From assembly GCA_904063045.1 (NCBI GenBank), contig CAJFCJ010000025.1, positions 496,001-560,000 on the forward strand: a stretch of 64,000 nt of DNA. The letters run 5' to 3'. The notes beneath the pieces are model-generated. The model was not told the origin of the DNA, did not search any database, and was given only the letters and a program-made list of their open reading frames with translations. A program made the position numbers and the translations under genes. Shown one piece after another: positions 11,533 to 26,500 of this stretch. Positions within the stretch are counted from its first letter, which is position 1, and each line of letters begins with the position of its first letter. The stretch comes from Dimorphilus gyrociliatus. Lineage: Eukaryota; Annelida; Polychaeta; Dinophilidae.

Positions 11533-14500
11533 GTATGATTTTATACTATATACAATAAAAGTGTAGGAAAGAAATTCAAATATAATCTTATATATCGATC
11601 CTTTTTAGATAAAAGAAGAAAGAGGAGAGCTATTAACGATTTGGAAGGAAAGTTTAGCGTTTCAATTACAAATATTGAACAAGTGATGAACACTCAAGGG
11701 TTAGTTAATGATTTAAGGGATTATTTGGTATTCTTATATATACCTTTTCAATCCTTGCAAATGTATAATTTACTAAGAAAACAACAATGAAACAGGGAAT
11801 TTGTTTATCGAGTGATACTCGATTTTTCATCAAACGATACAAGCGTGACAAAAGCAACCTTAGAAAGAGAAATAACAACCGACAGAGTTATAGCAGCTGC
11901 TAAGAAGACATTTAATAATACTGAAATATCTGCTAAGCAAAATGATTCTAGGACTCTTGCCAATAGTTATAGTCTATTTGTAAGAGGTTTCGTTCTAGAT
12001 AAGCGCGTTTTTAAACATTACGAACACGTTATAAAAGGAGCATTTTTCAACTCTCAACCATGTAAATAGTTATAAAATAAAGTATTTTATAAATAACTTT
12101 TAATTTAATCACGAAATCTTTTTTTCTACTTTTAGCTTTAAAGACTAGAGCAAACTTTAAAGTTGAAGTTTTAAGAGGAGAAGAATATTTTGGTTCTAAA
12201 GGGTTTGTATATGGAATACAAATAATAAAAACAAGAATTATTTGATGTTTACATCTATATTTAGCGAATCTATAACAAAGTTATACTACTTTGCTACTTA
12301 CGAGGAAAATGGTCAAACTGTTGAAGTATCCCCATTGGAAATAGAAAAACCCAACGACGATCACATACAAAACGAAGTAAAACAGAAACCAGAGTTAAAA
12401 GAAGAACCTTTGGAGTTTGCTGATCCATCTAAATTACGAGAGATAGATTCATTTTTTCTATTAGTAAACGGAATCGTCTACGATGTTGATGAAGCCAAAT
12501 TCGCCAATGCTATTCATATAGCATATCGAACTACTCTTACTACAGTAAATTTTAACGATATTAAAGTTATAATAAGCAGTAGGAAGACAGTAATATACGA
12601 AGGGTGAGTTTATTTTGTATAAACAACAGGCAGACGATTTTTAATGCTTTCAGGAAAGAATGTACAAAACTCATATACTTTCTTGAGAATACAAAGACTT
12701 CTGAAATTTTGTCTGCAACAATCTATCAGACAGTTATCGAATCCGATGTTAAAATCTCCTTCACAAATATATTTAATGAAAATTACGAATTAATTAAAGA
12801 TGTAAGGATAGAGAGAACAACTAAAACTCAAATTATCAGCGAACAAGAGGAAACCAGTTCAACTTTACTCAGTCTAGATAAGTCCTTTGTTTTCTTCTCC
12901 GAAATTGGTGTTGCAAGTGATTTATTACTTAAAATTCAAACATCCTTGGAAGCCGTTGTAAGAAAAAGTAAGTATGATGGTATTTTTCGTATTCCTCTCC
13001 ATCTATATTGGTTTATATTTTCGCATAGATTTCGAGCTTAATACTCTTGATGTTGACATTGTATCGACTAAGAGATTTGCTATTCCGGATAGAGATAATC
13101 TTATAACGCAAATATCATTTTTCATAAAAAATGGAACTAAAGTTTTGGACGCCCGTAGATTCGATTCTGTTAAAGCTTCTGTTGATGAAATTGCTACCAG
13201 TGTAACGCCTAACATTAACATAATTAAAATAGAGCCAAGACGCTTAGAAAAAACTGCAGTTTCCATTAAATCTTGCTTTAAGCAACTAATTAAAGGAATA
13301 GTTGTTATACAAGATAGTAAAAAATTTGAAGAAGCATTCAAGACAAGTATATTACAAGCGAATTCAGAACTCGTTAAAGATGAAACCCATATTAGGCTTG
13401 TATCTATTCAGGAAACACTATCAGAAAAGGGTGAAAAATTCTCTCAACTTTTTTTCTCTGCCGAAGAGGAACGTGTTCAAATAGACGCCAGTTTTAGAAC
13501 CAAATCAGAAGTTTCAGCTTTATCTTTTAAAAGTCATGTAACATTCAAGAGAAGGGATAAGACTAGTTACGAAGTTAGTACTGAAGTCAACCTTAAAACA
13601 AGTATCTACGAAGATTTAAGATTTTTCACATCGGAAACAAGAATAGTAGAGTCTGATTATACAAAAATTGAAGAGATCTATAAAACCGAAATAGAAAGTC
13701 AATTTACCCATTATAAATCCATTGTAGTAAATATAGTCAATCAAGAAACAGTCATTTTAAAGAGCAAGTAAGTCATACTCGTTTTTTTTTATATGCTTTA
13801 TCTATACTCATCTTCTTCCCCTTTCTCATTTTCTGATTATACTATTTCGTTTTTTAGGAAGAGAGTTACGAGAGTGGCGCTTTTTATACAAGATACTATC
13901 ACTAAAGAGATAATTGAATCCTATAAGATCGCCAGTATCAAATTCGAAAGTATTAAGACAAAGATTGGTTCTATTACTAGTAATATTGTAAAGAAATATT
14001 CCGTAAGCCAATTGGAGAGCGAAGAGAAGAGAGAGGAGACGCTTTTTGGTTTCTTTTTATCTACAAGCGTATCTAAAAATACCAGTTTAGAAGAAACAAT
14101 AGCAACATCAATAAAGAATGACGTAACTCTAGATATTAAAAAAGCGAATGTAACTGTTAAAATCATATCAATAAATGAAAGGATTAACTCGAAAAGTGAG
14201 CAAATGGTTACTCATGTCCAATACGAAGTTATGATAAATACGAGAAAAATATCTAAAAAGACAAGTTTACAAGTCTCAACTACAGAAATAACAAAAGAAA
14301 TATCAAAATTAACAACATCAACTGGAATAAGCTATTCAGTCATTAAAGTAGACGAAAAATTCGTGTTTAAGATGGAAGAAACGCATAGTTTCATTGTTAA
14401 AAATGTTATAAGAAAAGAGATTTTCCAACAGCTCCAACAAAGTTTAGTAAAAACTGTTCTAAAGAAAGTACAAAATGTACAAACATCTGACATCAGCGTA

Positions 14501-17500
14501 AAAATAATCAATAGATTAGAAGTATTTTCAACAGAGATTTCTCAGAAAATTACAAGAGTTGACTTTTCAATTTCAATTAAAAATCAACTTATCAGCATAA
14601 ATGAAATAACCAAAGTTAGTTCAACAGAGATAATTCAAGATTTATCTGTCGAATTATCAAAGAAAATATCAATTGTTCAAAATATTAATATTGAGGAAAC
14701 TGTTTCCGTTTCTAAAACTTTTGCTATAACTTTCAAAGAAAAGATTTCTAAGACTGAATTTTCAAAGATTAACGAAGTTATTAAAGAAAGTTTAGAAGCT
14801 GCTAGTATTACTGATGTTTCATCTAGTGTTGTAACAGTTGAAGAAGTTTTCCAGTTGGAAACGTACGTATTCCATCCGATATCTTTAGTAATCCTTTAAT
14901 CCAATATTTTTAAAACAAATAGCAAAACAGTTTTGCATTCCGTAAGAGTTATTGCTAAATCGAAGACGGAAGTGTTGAATGCTAAAGTTGAAACACTGGG
15001 CGATTTTGTCAGTGTTAAAAAGAGGATCGAAGAGAAGAATATCTTGACAATAAACAGTAAGAAAGTATCGGTAAGAATACGACGATCCTATTGAAGATTT
15101 TATACTGATATTAATTAATCCTCTCTTTTTACTTTAGATTGTTGCAATTAGTCTAGAAACAGTCGTACGAAAGTCTGAAACTCATAGGTTAACTTTAACG
15201 TCTGAATTCTCAAGATTAGATATAACAAAGGTTCAAAAAACCATCCTTAGCTTAATACAGGAAACTGATAAAAGTATACTACCATCTTTATTAATATTAA
15301 GAGAAATTTGTATAACTAATTATGATTTTTCTTAAAAAAAGGTATAACTTCAGTTACTATTGTTGGGATAACAAAGAGCTTTACCCTTGAAAAGTATGTA
15401 TAATAATGAATATTCATATACAGTATATCGTAAATGTATATAATCTACATATCTGTTATTTATCCTTTATTTCAAGAATATCTCGCGAATTTTCTAACAT
15501 ATTCTTAAAAGTTGTAAATGATGTTCAAAAGACTATCGTAACTGATTTCCAACAAATCAATATTGTAAAATTAAGTCAAAAACTTCTACAAGAAACAACA
15601 AGAATAAAATTGGAATTTATATCTGAAAGTAATATTCAATCAACGACTGTAAGTTTTCTTTAATAATAACTAACTTATTAACTAAATATTTTCTTTATCT
15701 GTTTCTACATAATCTTCTTCTTCTTCATTTATTAAAAACAACATAACTATCAATTTTCTTGCAGATTGTTGAAAAATCTCAAATGTTTAGCCTAACGTTG
15801 AAGAAAGCAATAATTTCTACGGATATTTCTAAAATAGAGAGTGCTTTTAAGGCGGAATACGAAAAAAGTTTGTCACTCTTTTTTTAATCTTTTGTATATT
15901 TCCTTTTATTGTTCTCTTGTAATTTAAGATTTTTACCTGAGTTCTTACATTCTCTTTTTATATATTTATTTATAGCTTTATCAAAGACAAACCTAAACGT
16001 CAAAATTGTTAAACAAATTGAAAAGATAACCGAGAGTGGGTTAGTTGATTTGTTAATTATATTTATCTATTATTCTATATTGTAAAATATCTCAGAGAAA
16101 CAATATGGGAAATACTTCATGTAGTTAGTGAGGAGAGTGCTGTAACTGGAGAAATAGTTATCATTGATAAAAAAGTTACCAAAGCAATATCGATAACAAA
16201 TATTAAGAAAATATTAAGCTCGATAATTAGATCGGATTCTACGAAGACTTATGAATCATTAGTTGAAACATCTGTTTCAAAAGTAGCACTGAGCGTCGCA
16301 ATTAAAGAAACATTTAAAACTATAATCGATAAGAGAATCGATATTACAAATATCGAAACCAGGACAAAATTTGAGCAAGTTTTGTTAAAATCCTTTAAAG
16401 AAACGGTATCAATAGGTATTTATATCTCATTTTTATTCTATTTATAGTTTTCTCTTCTTTATCCTCTTCTTTTTTTTCTTGTTAATCTTCTTCTCTCAAT
16501 TAAACAAATTTCTTTCCAAAAAAAAGACACAAAAAAGAGAGAACTGAAAAGAAAGCCAACCATTTGCCATATTGAAAAAAACCGTCTTTATTAGGGTTAA
16601 ATCTCTTTAAGATGGCTTCGTACATTTTTTTTCCTTTTTTTATGTTTAAATATTCATTTATGTTAATTTGAAAGGAAAAAATTATGATATTGATTAAGCC
16701 TATCGCCTATCAGAGATAATAAAGTTTTGTTCTCTCTTTTTTTAATCATATCCTGTATGATCCTTTATACGAGATTCTCTCCTTGTGTTACCTGTCATTC
16801 ATACATTCATATATGTCTATTCGTGTTTTGTGCTTATGCACGTGATGGGTGTTTATGTAACGCTATCAGTATTTTATATTTCAATACTTGGTTTCTCTGG
16901 TTTTGCACAATGCTCTTCGAATTACTTTTTATCACAAATTGAAAAAGACCTTCTTCCTTTCAAATATCATCTGATGTCTGCAAAAAAATTCTGCAAAATG
17001 ATCACATTTCGAAGCTATCTTATCTATAAATTATATAAAAAAAAAATCGCTATTATCTTCTCTCCACCTGGTTTGTATTGCAAGCTTTTAAGCTATTTTA
17101 TCATACTATATTGGTGTGTATAAGAAATTTTTAAATGTTAAATCGCTTGTCCTATTTTTAATTAAATTACTATTCCCTTTAGAAGAATACAAAAACATCA
17201 CAGTATCCATTATGGGAGTAGAAACTGGTTTTACAGAAATAGGGTAATTTACAATTTTCCCTTGATATATTAAATAATTGAAATGAAAAGTTTGCTAATT
17301 TTTTCTATTTTGCTTACTCTACTAAAAGTAAAGAGATACAAATTATCATCTATCGAGTAGTTTCAACTCAAACTACTAAACTTATCCTAAAATCTATTGA
17401 CGTAACCAAAATATCAACGGAAACTTTAATAAAGAATTTACAAATTGAGAATATTGTTACAGCAAAAGTTTGTATTATTAAGTTTATGCTCTAGATTTAA

Positions 17501-20500
17501 AAATAATATTTACTATTGATTATAGAAAGAGAAGATTTCTATTCAAAGCTTTGAAGATTTATCTATAATTAGAAAATCAGAGACTTTAAGCGTCTTTGTT
17601 AAAAAAGCATTTTCCAAATCTGATATTGAAATATTTCAAAAATCCATTAGTAAAACTTGGGAGAAAATTAATATTTTTACAATTGTTAAGATTATTTCTA
17701 CCTGGAGTTATGTAAGCGTCACCGGAGAAACGCTTACAGAAGTGATTTATAGTACTCATAATTTGTCAACCAATTCAACATCTCTAAGTGTAATTTCCGC
17801 TCAAACAATGACGTCGATTAATATCGAAACACTAGAGACTGTAATAAAGACGGAAAAAACAAGATTACAGTACGAGTTTATCAGTAAAGAGATACTCGAG
17901 AAAACTGAAACCTACCTAGAAAGTAATATCTTCGAATTTACACTCTCAACAGCCTTGAAAGAGGAAGACATATTGACATTCGAGGAAACTGTTGGAATAA
18001 CTCTACAAGAAAAACTAGAAGGTTGTAGATATTCTCATTTTAACCTTTCATTATTTATAGGAAACTTGCAAATTTCTTCCATAGTTAAAGAGGAATTGGT
18101 TGCAAAATTTATTAGAAGCGTCGAAAAGACTTCTATAACAACAACTAATCAATATTCTCTTGGGTTTGTAGTTAATAACTCTATATGCAAATTATACGGA
18201 ACAAATTAGGTCTAAAAGTGGCGTTTTCCGTAGGCTATCCGTATTTGTGCTTCAAGTTAGCCTTCAGACAAAAACTGGTATTGTTATAGATTCTCGAGTT
18301 GTTCGAAATTTGCTAAATGAAGAAGTAAAAGAAGCTATAAATCTAAGTGAAACTGGAACAAATGTTACTTACAGTGAAAGATTAGTTGAAATTAAAGAAA
18401 AGACGAAATTAATATCAAGAAACCATCTCTTCGGTATAACTTTCCAACAAAAAGTGTCCGATACTCAAACCGAAAGAACCAAACTCGAGCAAGTTTTCAA
18501 AGAAACCTTATCAAGACAAAATACAGGTTTGTACCATTCTTTTTCTAAAAGAATGTGATTTCAAATTATCTTGCCTTTAATCATATAAATTTTCTATAGA
18601 ATATACGGAGATAAGCGTAAAATTTGCCTATGTCGAAGAAGTATTCATTTCGTTTGCAAGATCCGTTTTTATCGTTCATTTTACTGTTGAAACTAAATCC
18701 GAAATACTTAGAGTATACGACCTTAAGGAGATTTCAATAACCATTGTTAAACAGGTAAAAGGAACATAAAGATTTCGTTAAGAGTATAATACTCTTATTA
18801 TGATTCTTTATCATTCTATTTATTGTTTTCTTTTTACAAAATATATATTAGATAATTAAAGAGAAGAAGATTACATCTATTAAAGAGGAAGAATACTCAA
18901 TTGTTGATATCAGTAAGGAGAAGATTATACGCAGAGTGGAAACATTCTCCTTAACGTTACGTAATCAATTTTCTATTGCTGACAAACAGAAGATAGTTGA
19001 GATCCTTAAAAAAACTACACGAGCAAGTTAGTAACATAGATTTATAGTATGATGAATTATCTTATTGTTCATTTTCTCTTTTAACTTAGCTTCCATTGAA
19101 CTAATCAGTATTGAAGAAAAAATTACTATTACGGGGTTATTATATCATTAATATAACTATACTAATTTAGTCATTCCATCAATAACTTGTGACTATTCTC
19201 TATAGATTAACGGTTACCAGTGTTTTATTTATACAAAAATCTCAAAATGGATTAATAATTAATCCAAATTATGTTGTTAAAACTTCCATTGAAGAATTTA
19301 AGAAGGAACTAGTAAAAACAACTTTTACTTCCGGCTTGATTTATACAGTTTTTGAGGAGACAACTAAAACGTTTTCGGAGAAGGAGACGTTTTCATTTGC
19401 TCTAAAAATTGGAGTTAGAGAGGTGGATTACACTCTAATTGAGAATAAAATTAGTACTTTCATTAAAACTGTTATTAGTGGTTAGTTCATTAATATTCAT
19501 ATAATAACTTAATTCGATATCGATATATTCATAAATAGTTACAACTTCTATTCAAGTAAAGATACTACAATGCGTTGAATCGGTAACGGAAACTGGGTAA
19601 ACATTTAAAAAGTATATAAAAAGTACTGTTAATAAAAAATTTCAATAACCTTTCATAGAGAAGTTGTCTACAAAACTGATTACGTTGTCATGACATCTGG
19701 CATAACAATCGATTCAAGAACAATTAGAGAATTTAAAACAACTGAAATACAAACTTTCTTACAAGTGAACATTTACGAGACGAAGGAAACATATTGGGAA
19801 AAATTTGTCTCAATTCAGAAGACAAGCATAATTAAACGAATGAATTTGCAAACTTTAACAGTTTCAAGTCAATTAACTCAAGTAACCATAAAGAAAATAA
19901 CTGATATCCTACTTTTACAATATCAAAAAGTATTCAATTTCATAAGCGTTACTTTCATTAAGCTAGAATCTTGTTTCATTGAAAATGGGTATGCCATAAT
20001 CTTCGTATAAATGATAGTAGTATTCTTAATAATTCTCTTCTTTTCCTTTCAGCGAGGAGGCATTTATAATCGTTTATAAAGTTGAAAATAATTCAACGAT
20101 TATTAGGAAGATCGATAACATTCAAGTTACATTTGAGAAGATAAAGGTACAGATTGAAATGGAAGATATAAAAACAATCAAGAATACGTCATTAACTCTT
20201 ATCGACGAAACCAAAATGAAAATTACAAGAAGATTAGAAACGAGTTATATTAAGATAAAGGAAAAAGTATCAAGAGAAGATTATTCAAAATTTGAATTAA
20301 TAATAAAAAATTCATTAAAGATAACTGGTAATAAATTAGAAAAGTTAATTTATTCATTCATTAATTAAATATTTTTGTAATAGAATCTACAACCGTAGTT
20401 GTTAAAGTTCTCAGAACTGAAGAGAGGATAACTATAACTGGGTAATTATTAAAGTTGTAAATATTCAGTAATTAATTCAATACTAATATTCATTCATTCA

Positions 20501-23500
20501 TTTTCTATTCAAATAGCGAAACCGTAATTTTGTTGATCTATTCCGTGAAAAGAAAGAGTTTATTAGTACACTCTCAACTGATATCTATTGAACAGACTAG
20601 TCTTATTCAAAAGAGAATTAGCGAAACTGTATTCATTTCTAAAAGAATCTATACAGTCTCTCAAGTAAAACTTGAAGAAAGTATAAATATTAAAGAGCTC
20701 TTTAGTTTAACATGCAAAATGTTCATTAAACATGAACATAGATTAATCATTGAGGAGAATATTGCCAAGGAATACAAAGAAGAATATAAATTGGATGTTT
20801 CAGTTAAAATTCTTGTGAAGATAGTAAAGATTATTGAAGAATTTACTGAAACAGGGTTTGTTATTTTTATAACTTTTATACTCTTTTATCTCATCTTTAT
20901 TAAATGTTTTCCTCCTTATCCTTTTTAGGGAAATTATCTACAAAACCTTATACAACATTGTTATCGGTAATAAGAGAATTAATTCGAGATTAATTAAAAA
21001 TGTTAGCGTTACGAGAATTAAGAAGATTTTTGAGCTATCTACTCAAACTAGTCTCTACTCGTCATTCGTCGTTGATATTACAAAGACTACCAAGATTTTT
21101 AGAAGGAGTGAATTACATCAATTTTCGTCAATTCAATCGATTGAAGATAAAACTGCTATTACTAGTTTAATTAAGGAAAGTTTAAAGATTTTAAATTATC
21201 TAGACGTTCAAATAAAGATAATCAAGTTTGAAGAGAATATCTTTGAAGGGAGGAGCGTTTTTACTTGCTACTATTCAGTCGTTCGGAAGAATGTCTATAT
21301 AAGAAATATAGATATTAGACGTATCACTAAAGAGACTTTAACACAAGTTTCGATTAACTTGAATATACTTAGTGTTAAAAAGGAAAAGATTACTTTTGTA
21401 CAAACTGAGAAGATCATAAGAAGAATAGAGACCTTATCGATTTCCATCAGAAATACAGTTAGTATAGCCGACTTTGAAAAAATACAAAGAGTTATTAAAA
21501 AGAGTTTAGAAGAGAGAAATGCTATAAATGTTAATATAAAAATCATTGGTATCGAAGAATACATCACAGAAACTAGGTAAGTAACGCCATCTCGTTTTCT
21601 TTTGAGAATTTTTCAAAATAATAGGCGTCTCTTCTTTTCTTTTAGCGAAACCGTGACAAAGTTAATTTATACGGCAACTACGCTTACATCTACTACGAGG
21701 ATAAACTTGCAAAGTCTTGTTGAATTTTCATCGTCAATCTTTGAAAAGTATCTTAAACTTGAACTGTTTTTGAACAATAGAATTTATCAATTGGAAAAAT
21801 CAAGTATAAAACTTATAAGAATTGATAAAACTTTCTCATTTACATTGAAGGAAAGTATAAAACTTGAAGATTATGTAAAGATTGAAACAAAATTGGCAAT
21901 AGAATATTCAAAAATCTTAAAACTACAAGTTAAAGTAAAGATCTTAAGACAAATTGAAGAATTTAGCGAAAATGGCGTAGTTTTTAAAAGAATTATATTT
22001 AAAATAGAAAGTTTAGATAAAAAGTTGATTGATAAACGAAAAACTGTTGAAATATCAAATGAAATACTTCAAAAATCAATCTTGAATATTAAAATTGCTG
22101 GTTCAATAACGAAAACATATTCAGAGACTTTAATTACAAATATTAAAACCTCTATTAGAACGGAAAATACTCATAATTTCTTAATAGATAAAACAGTAAG
22201 TTTATCTATATCTTATTCAATTTTATTAATGTAATTTCAATAATTTCCCTAGGTTTCTTTTGAAAGTGAAATAATAAAGAAACAATGGGAGAGTGTTATT
22301 CTTTCTAGTTGGAAGAAAGTTCATTCCGGTTCGTTGTTATTCTATATACTAACTATCAAAAAAATTTTTACAGTCTCAAAGAAAAGAACACAAGAAGAGA
22401 ATTTTACTCATTTAATCACCTTATCCCTTTTGTCCGTTTCTTCATTGTCGCTTTGTTATATACTGTATTTATTAGTATCTCTATATATATCAGCTTCCAA
22501 ATATTGTTACTTATTGTGTTTGTTGTTGAAAAGGAAATACGGAGAGAAACTTAGCCTATAGCTCTAACTTATTACCTATTGAATATGTTTATTATTTAAT
22601 TTCGTTGAATGTACATTTTCTTTTATTTAGATACAACGGATATAGAATTAAAGATATTGGGAACTGAAATAATCTATAAACAAGGGTAAACAATAAATAA
22701 CATACTATTTATAGTTTTAAGACAAAACGTTAAACTAATTAATTAATTAATTATCTTAATATTTTTTTTAGAAAAGAGTTTACTCAAATTATTTATAAAG
22801 TTTTTAATAAGAAAACTCAAACTGTTTTACGAGAGATCGATGTTAAGAAAATTGACTCTAAAGTGATACAACAAAATATTGACGATGTCAAGCTGACAAC
22901 TATTAATAACGAAAAAATAACTGTAATTATTAATGCATATATATTTGTATATATACTAGTAATTATAGCTAATTAACTAATGTTATTATTAGGTGTTTGC
23001 CTCATCCGAACTTGATATCAGGGAAAAGACTACTTTCAAATTAACTTTGAAAACTCAAATACAAGAATCAGATAAACAAAAATTCGTTCAAGCAATAAAA
23101 GAAGCTGTTATCAGCAGTAATAAATTAGGTATATATTTATTTAGACTATTTAATTAACTATTTTAAATAACTAATTTTTGTTAATTAATCAAATATTTCA
23201 GTTTTATCTGAAAATACTACGTCTGCTATCTTTGATATATCTAAGGAAGAAATTACAAAATCAGGGTAATATATATAATCTACGTTATGAATATTCATGA
23301 AATGAATTACTAATTTTTTTTTTACAGAAAAATTGTTGCAACTGTTTCAATAACGGTAAAAAGAGATTCAAAAATATTCTCTTCTCAGGAAGCGGCTTTT
23401 AATATTTCTACAGTTGAAGAACTTTTATCAAATATAACAGTAACTGGTAAGGAAAAACGCATACAAAACTTATTAAATTCTCATAAAAATCCTCTAGTTA

Positions 23501-26500
23501 ATGAATATTTTTAATTTTTAATTAATAAGGTACCGACGAAAAGTTTAGCGACGTTTTATTAAGTGCCAAAGTAGCTATTGAACACCAAAATATAATAAAT
23601 AAAAAAGAGAATATTGAAATGGACAAACTACTTTCACTAACTGTAGACAAAACTCTTAAGATAAACGAAGAAAACAAATTAGCCGAAATTGTTAAGAAAC
23701 TTATTGTTAAAGAGAATACTAGTAAGTTAACTGGGAACTATGAATAAATTATGTAATTTAAGTATTAACACTATGCTCTTGCTTTATATTATTAGATATT
23801 GCAGAAGCAAATTTAACTGTTGAGGTTGTCAGACAAGAAAAAGTTATTGATAAAGCAACTAAGGAGACTAAGGTCAAAGTTAAATTGGCAATAAGAGTTA
23901 ATGGGAAAATAAAGGATGCTAGATTACTAAAGATATCCAAAGAAAAGATACAAGAAGAAATCAATAAGGAAAATTTGAATATTAACATTAAATCTATTGA
24001 CAAAGAGATAAGACTGGAAAAATGTATGAAGTTATTAATAAAAAATGTACCACTCGCAAACGAAGATGTTGATAAAGCAATTAAAACTCTACAAGATAGT
24101 CTTAGAGAGTCTGACGCAAAATATAAAGATGGTATCGTCACACTCTGCACAACTCGTCAAATAATAAATGAAAAATCGTAAGTTCAATGCTATTTCTCTC
24201 TCCTACCTTTCATTCTATCAATTAGTGTACGATATAATTAATAATCCTTTACTTTTATAGGGAAACATTAACGGAAATACTTTACGAAGTTTCCATAAAT
24301 AATAAAACTATTGTGCAATCTGTTGATAAAAAAACAATTATTAAGAATTTCAAAGAGAAGAAAACAATTAAGAAAGAAGAATTTAAATTGGTTATCCAAA
24401 ATGAAAAGACTGAGATTATCGATTTTGAAAGTACATTCAAACTTTATTCATTAAACATCTTTTCGAGGGCTAGTTATACTCAAATCATAGCTTCTATCAA
24501 TCAAGTATGGAAGACAAAACTTCAATCTGGTAAGATATTTATATATATATATATATTAATAATTAGTATTTCTATTAAACAAATTAATGTTATATTATTT
24601 ATTATTAGTTATGACGACAGACGTTGATTTTGATATCAAAATTACATCGTTTAATGAGGTATTTGAAAGGAAAGTGTAAGTATTATTTATTATTATTAGT
24701 AATATTATATATTAATGTAATGTTAATGAATTATTCATTATTAAGGAGTGGACCATTTAAAATTATCTACGAATATACATATACTTTGAGTAAAAAGACA
24801 ACGAAAGAGTTAATTTCTGCTCTAAGACTTGAAAAATTGACATCTAATGAGTTGGATGAAATATTTACATCCATCGATATATCATTCAAATTTACCGGAA
24901 ACGTTGAGAATCTTGTTTCAAAGATGAACCTATTCAAGTTAACTGTTAAACAATACGTTCTTGAAAGTCAATATACAATTCTACAAAATAAACTCGAAGA
25001 ATTTTGGTCCGAAGATTCAAGTTGTAAGTTACAAAATAATCAAAAAACTAATGAAACATTCTACTCGATAGTTAATTAATTGATTAATTAGTAATTTCTT
25101 TTTTAATTAATTTATAGTTAATAGTAAAGTGGCAACATTAAGAATCGTCCAACAGCAATACTTCTTAACTTCTGAAAGGGAAACTGTTAGCGTTCTGTTT
25201 ATACTAGCCACAGATAATTCAAACGCTATTATAAAATCTAAAGATTTCCCGAATTTCAATATTCAAGCTTTAACTATTAAATTTGAATCGTTAACTATAA
25301 GATCATCGAAAGGAACTAAATATCTTCTTATGGAAACTGACCAATCAAAATTAATTGAAAGGACAAAAGTCTATAAATTCTTACTAAAGAAATCAATTAA
25401 AATTGAATTTGTATCTTCATTAACAACTGAAATAAGAAAAGTATTTGTACAAATGAAGAAAGGTAAATATTTTCCATACTCTTTAATATATCAGTAATAA
25501 TTTTATTTTATTATTACAGGTATTGTTAGAGAAGAAGATATAAAAATTGAATTGCTGCAACAAGAGGAATACATTTCTGTCAGCGACAAGTAAGAAAGAA
25601 CTCATTCTTTATAAGAACTCATTATAATTAATTATATTTCGGTTAATTCTTTCTTTTGTTTTCTTTTTTAAGAACTACCGCTCTTGCTTCCAATTTCCTC
25701 GTACTTATAGCAGACAGCGTCCTAGATTCGAGACTTGATCTTATTACAGACTCAGATTTGGAAGATATCCTAACATCCATATCGGATTATAAAGATTCAT
25801 TAGTGAGAAAGATTGAAGAAGGAAACTATATACGTTTCGATAGTTTATTCACTATTCTTACTGAAGTTAGAGTAGAACAAACAACCGAAATTACGAATGA
25901 AATCAAAAAACATTGGCAAACCAACTTACAAAGTAAACATTTCTTTACTTGCATCTTTAACTAATTAATTATCCAAATAGAATATTCATGACATATTTTT
26001 AATAATTTGTATTTTCAGCCTATACAGTTGATAAACTGGAAATAATAACGCAAGAGGAGGTAATACTAGAAAAGAGGTATACAAACTATAAATCTATACA
26101 TACTGCATATAGCGTATATACAATATTTAATATATTGGGTATATTAACTTGGTATTTTTTGTATTTAGTTCTACTTTCGCTTTTGGCGTCTTTTATCTAG
26201 TAAAAACTGATAAAGAAACTCTAGACGCCAATAAAATTGACGTTAAATACACGAAATTACAAGAAATGATTAGCAAAGCTGAAATAATTTATCAAGGAAC
26301 AACTTACAAATATAAAATAGTTGAGATGGAATTATTCACAAGAACAACAGTGACAAAGACTATTCTTATTGAACGAGAAGAGATTGATAAGGTTGTAACC
26401 CTCTTATCTAATCTTTATCTTCTTCATCTTACTTTCCCCCGAAATAGGATAGCTACGAAGTAATTGAAAAATCTTTGGAAGAATCCTACAAAATATCTAA

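Noticed and set aside
13003-14166. Minus-strand frames of 60-110 codons
   Set aside because: They are antisense shadows of exons 10 and 11 of the giant gene; the plus frame has matching splice phases and repeats.
16727-17123. Overlapping plus-strand frames of 71 and 112 codons
   Set aside because: They sit in the longest intron of the giant gene, in a frame that cannot join the flanking exons, and look like hydrophobic low complexity.
22309-22561. Two overlapping plus-strand frames of 75-81 codons
   Set aside because: They lie in the intron after exon 35. Extending exon 35 through them breaks the repeat pattern and the phase.
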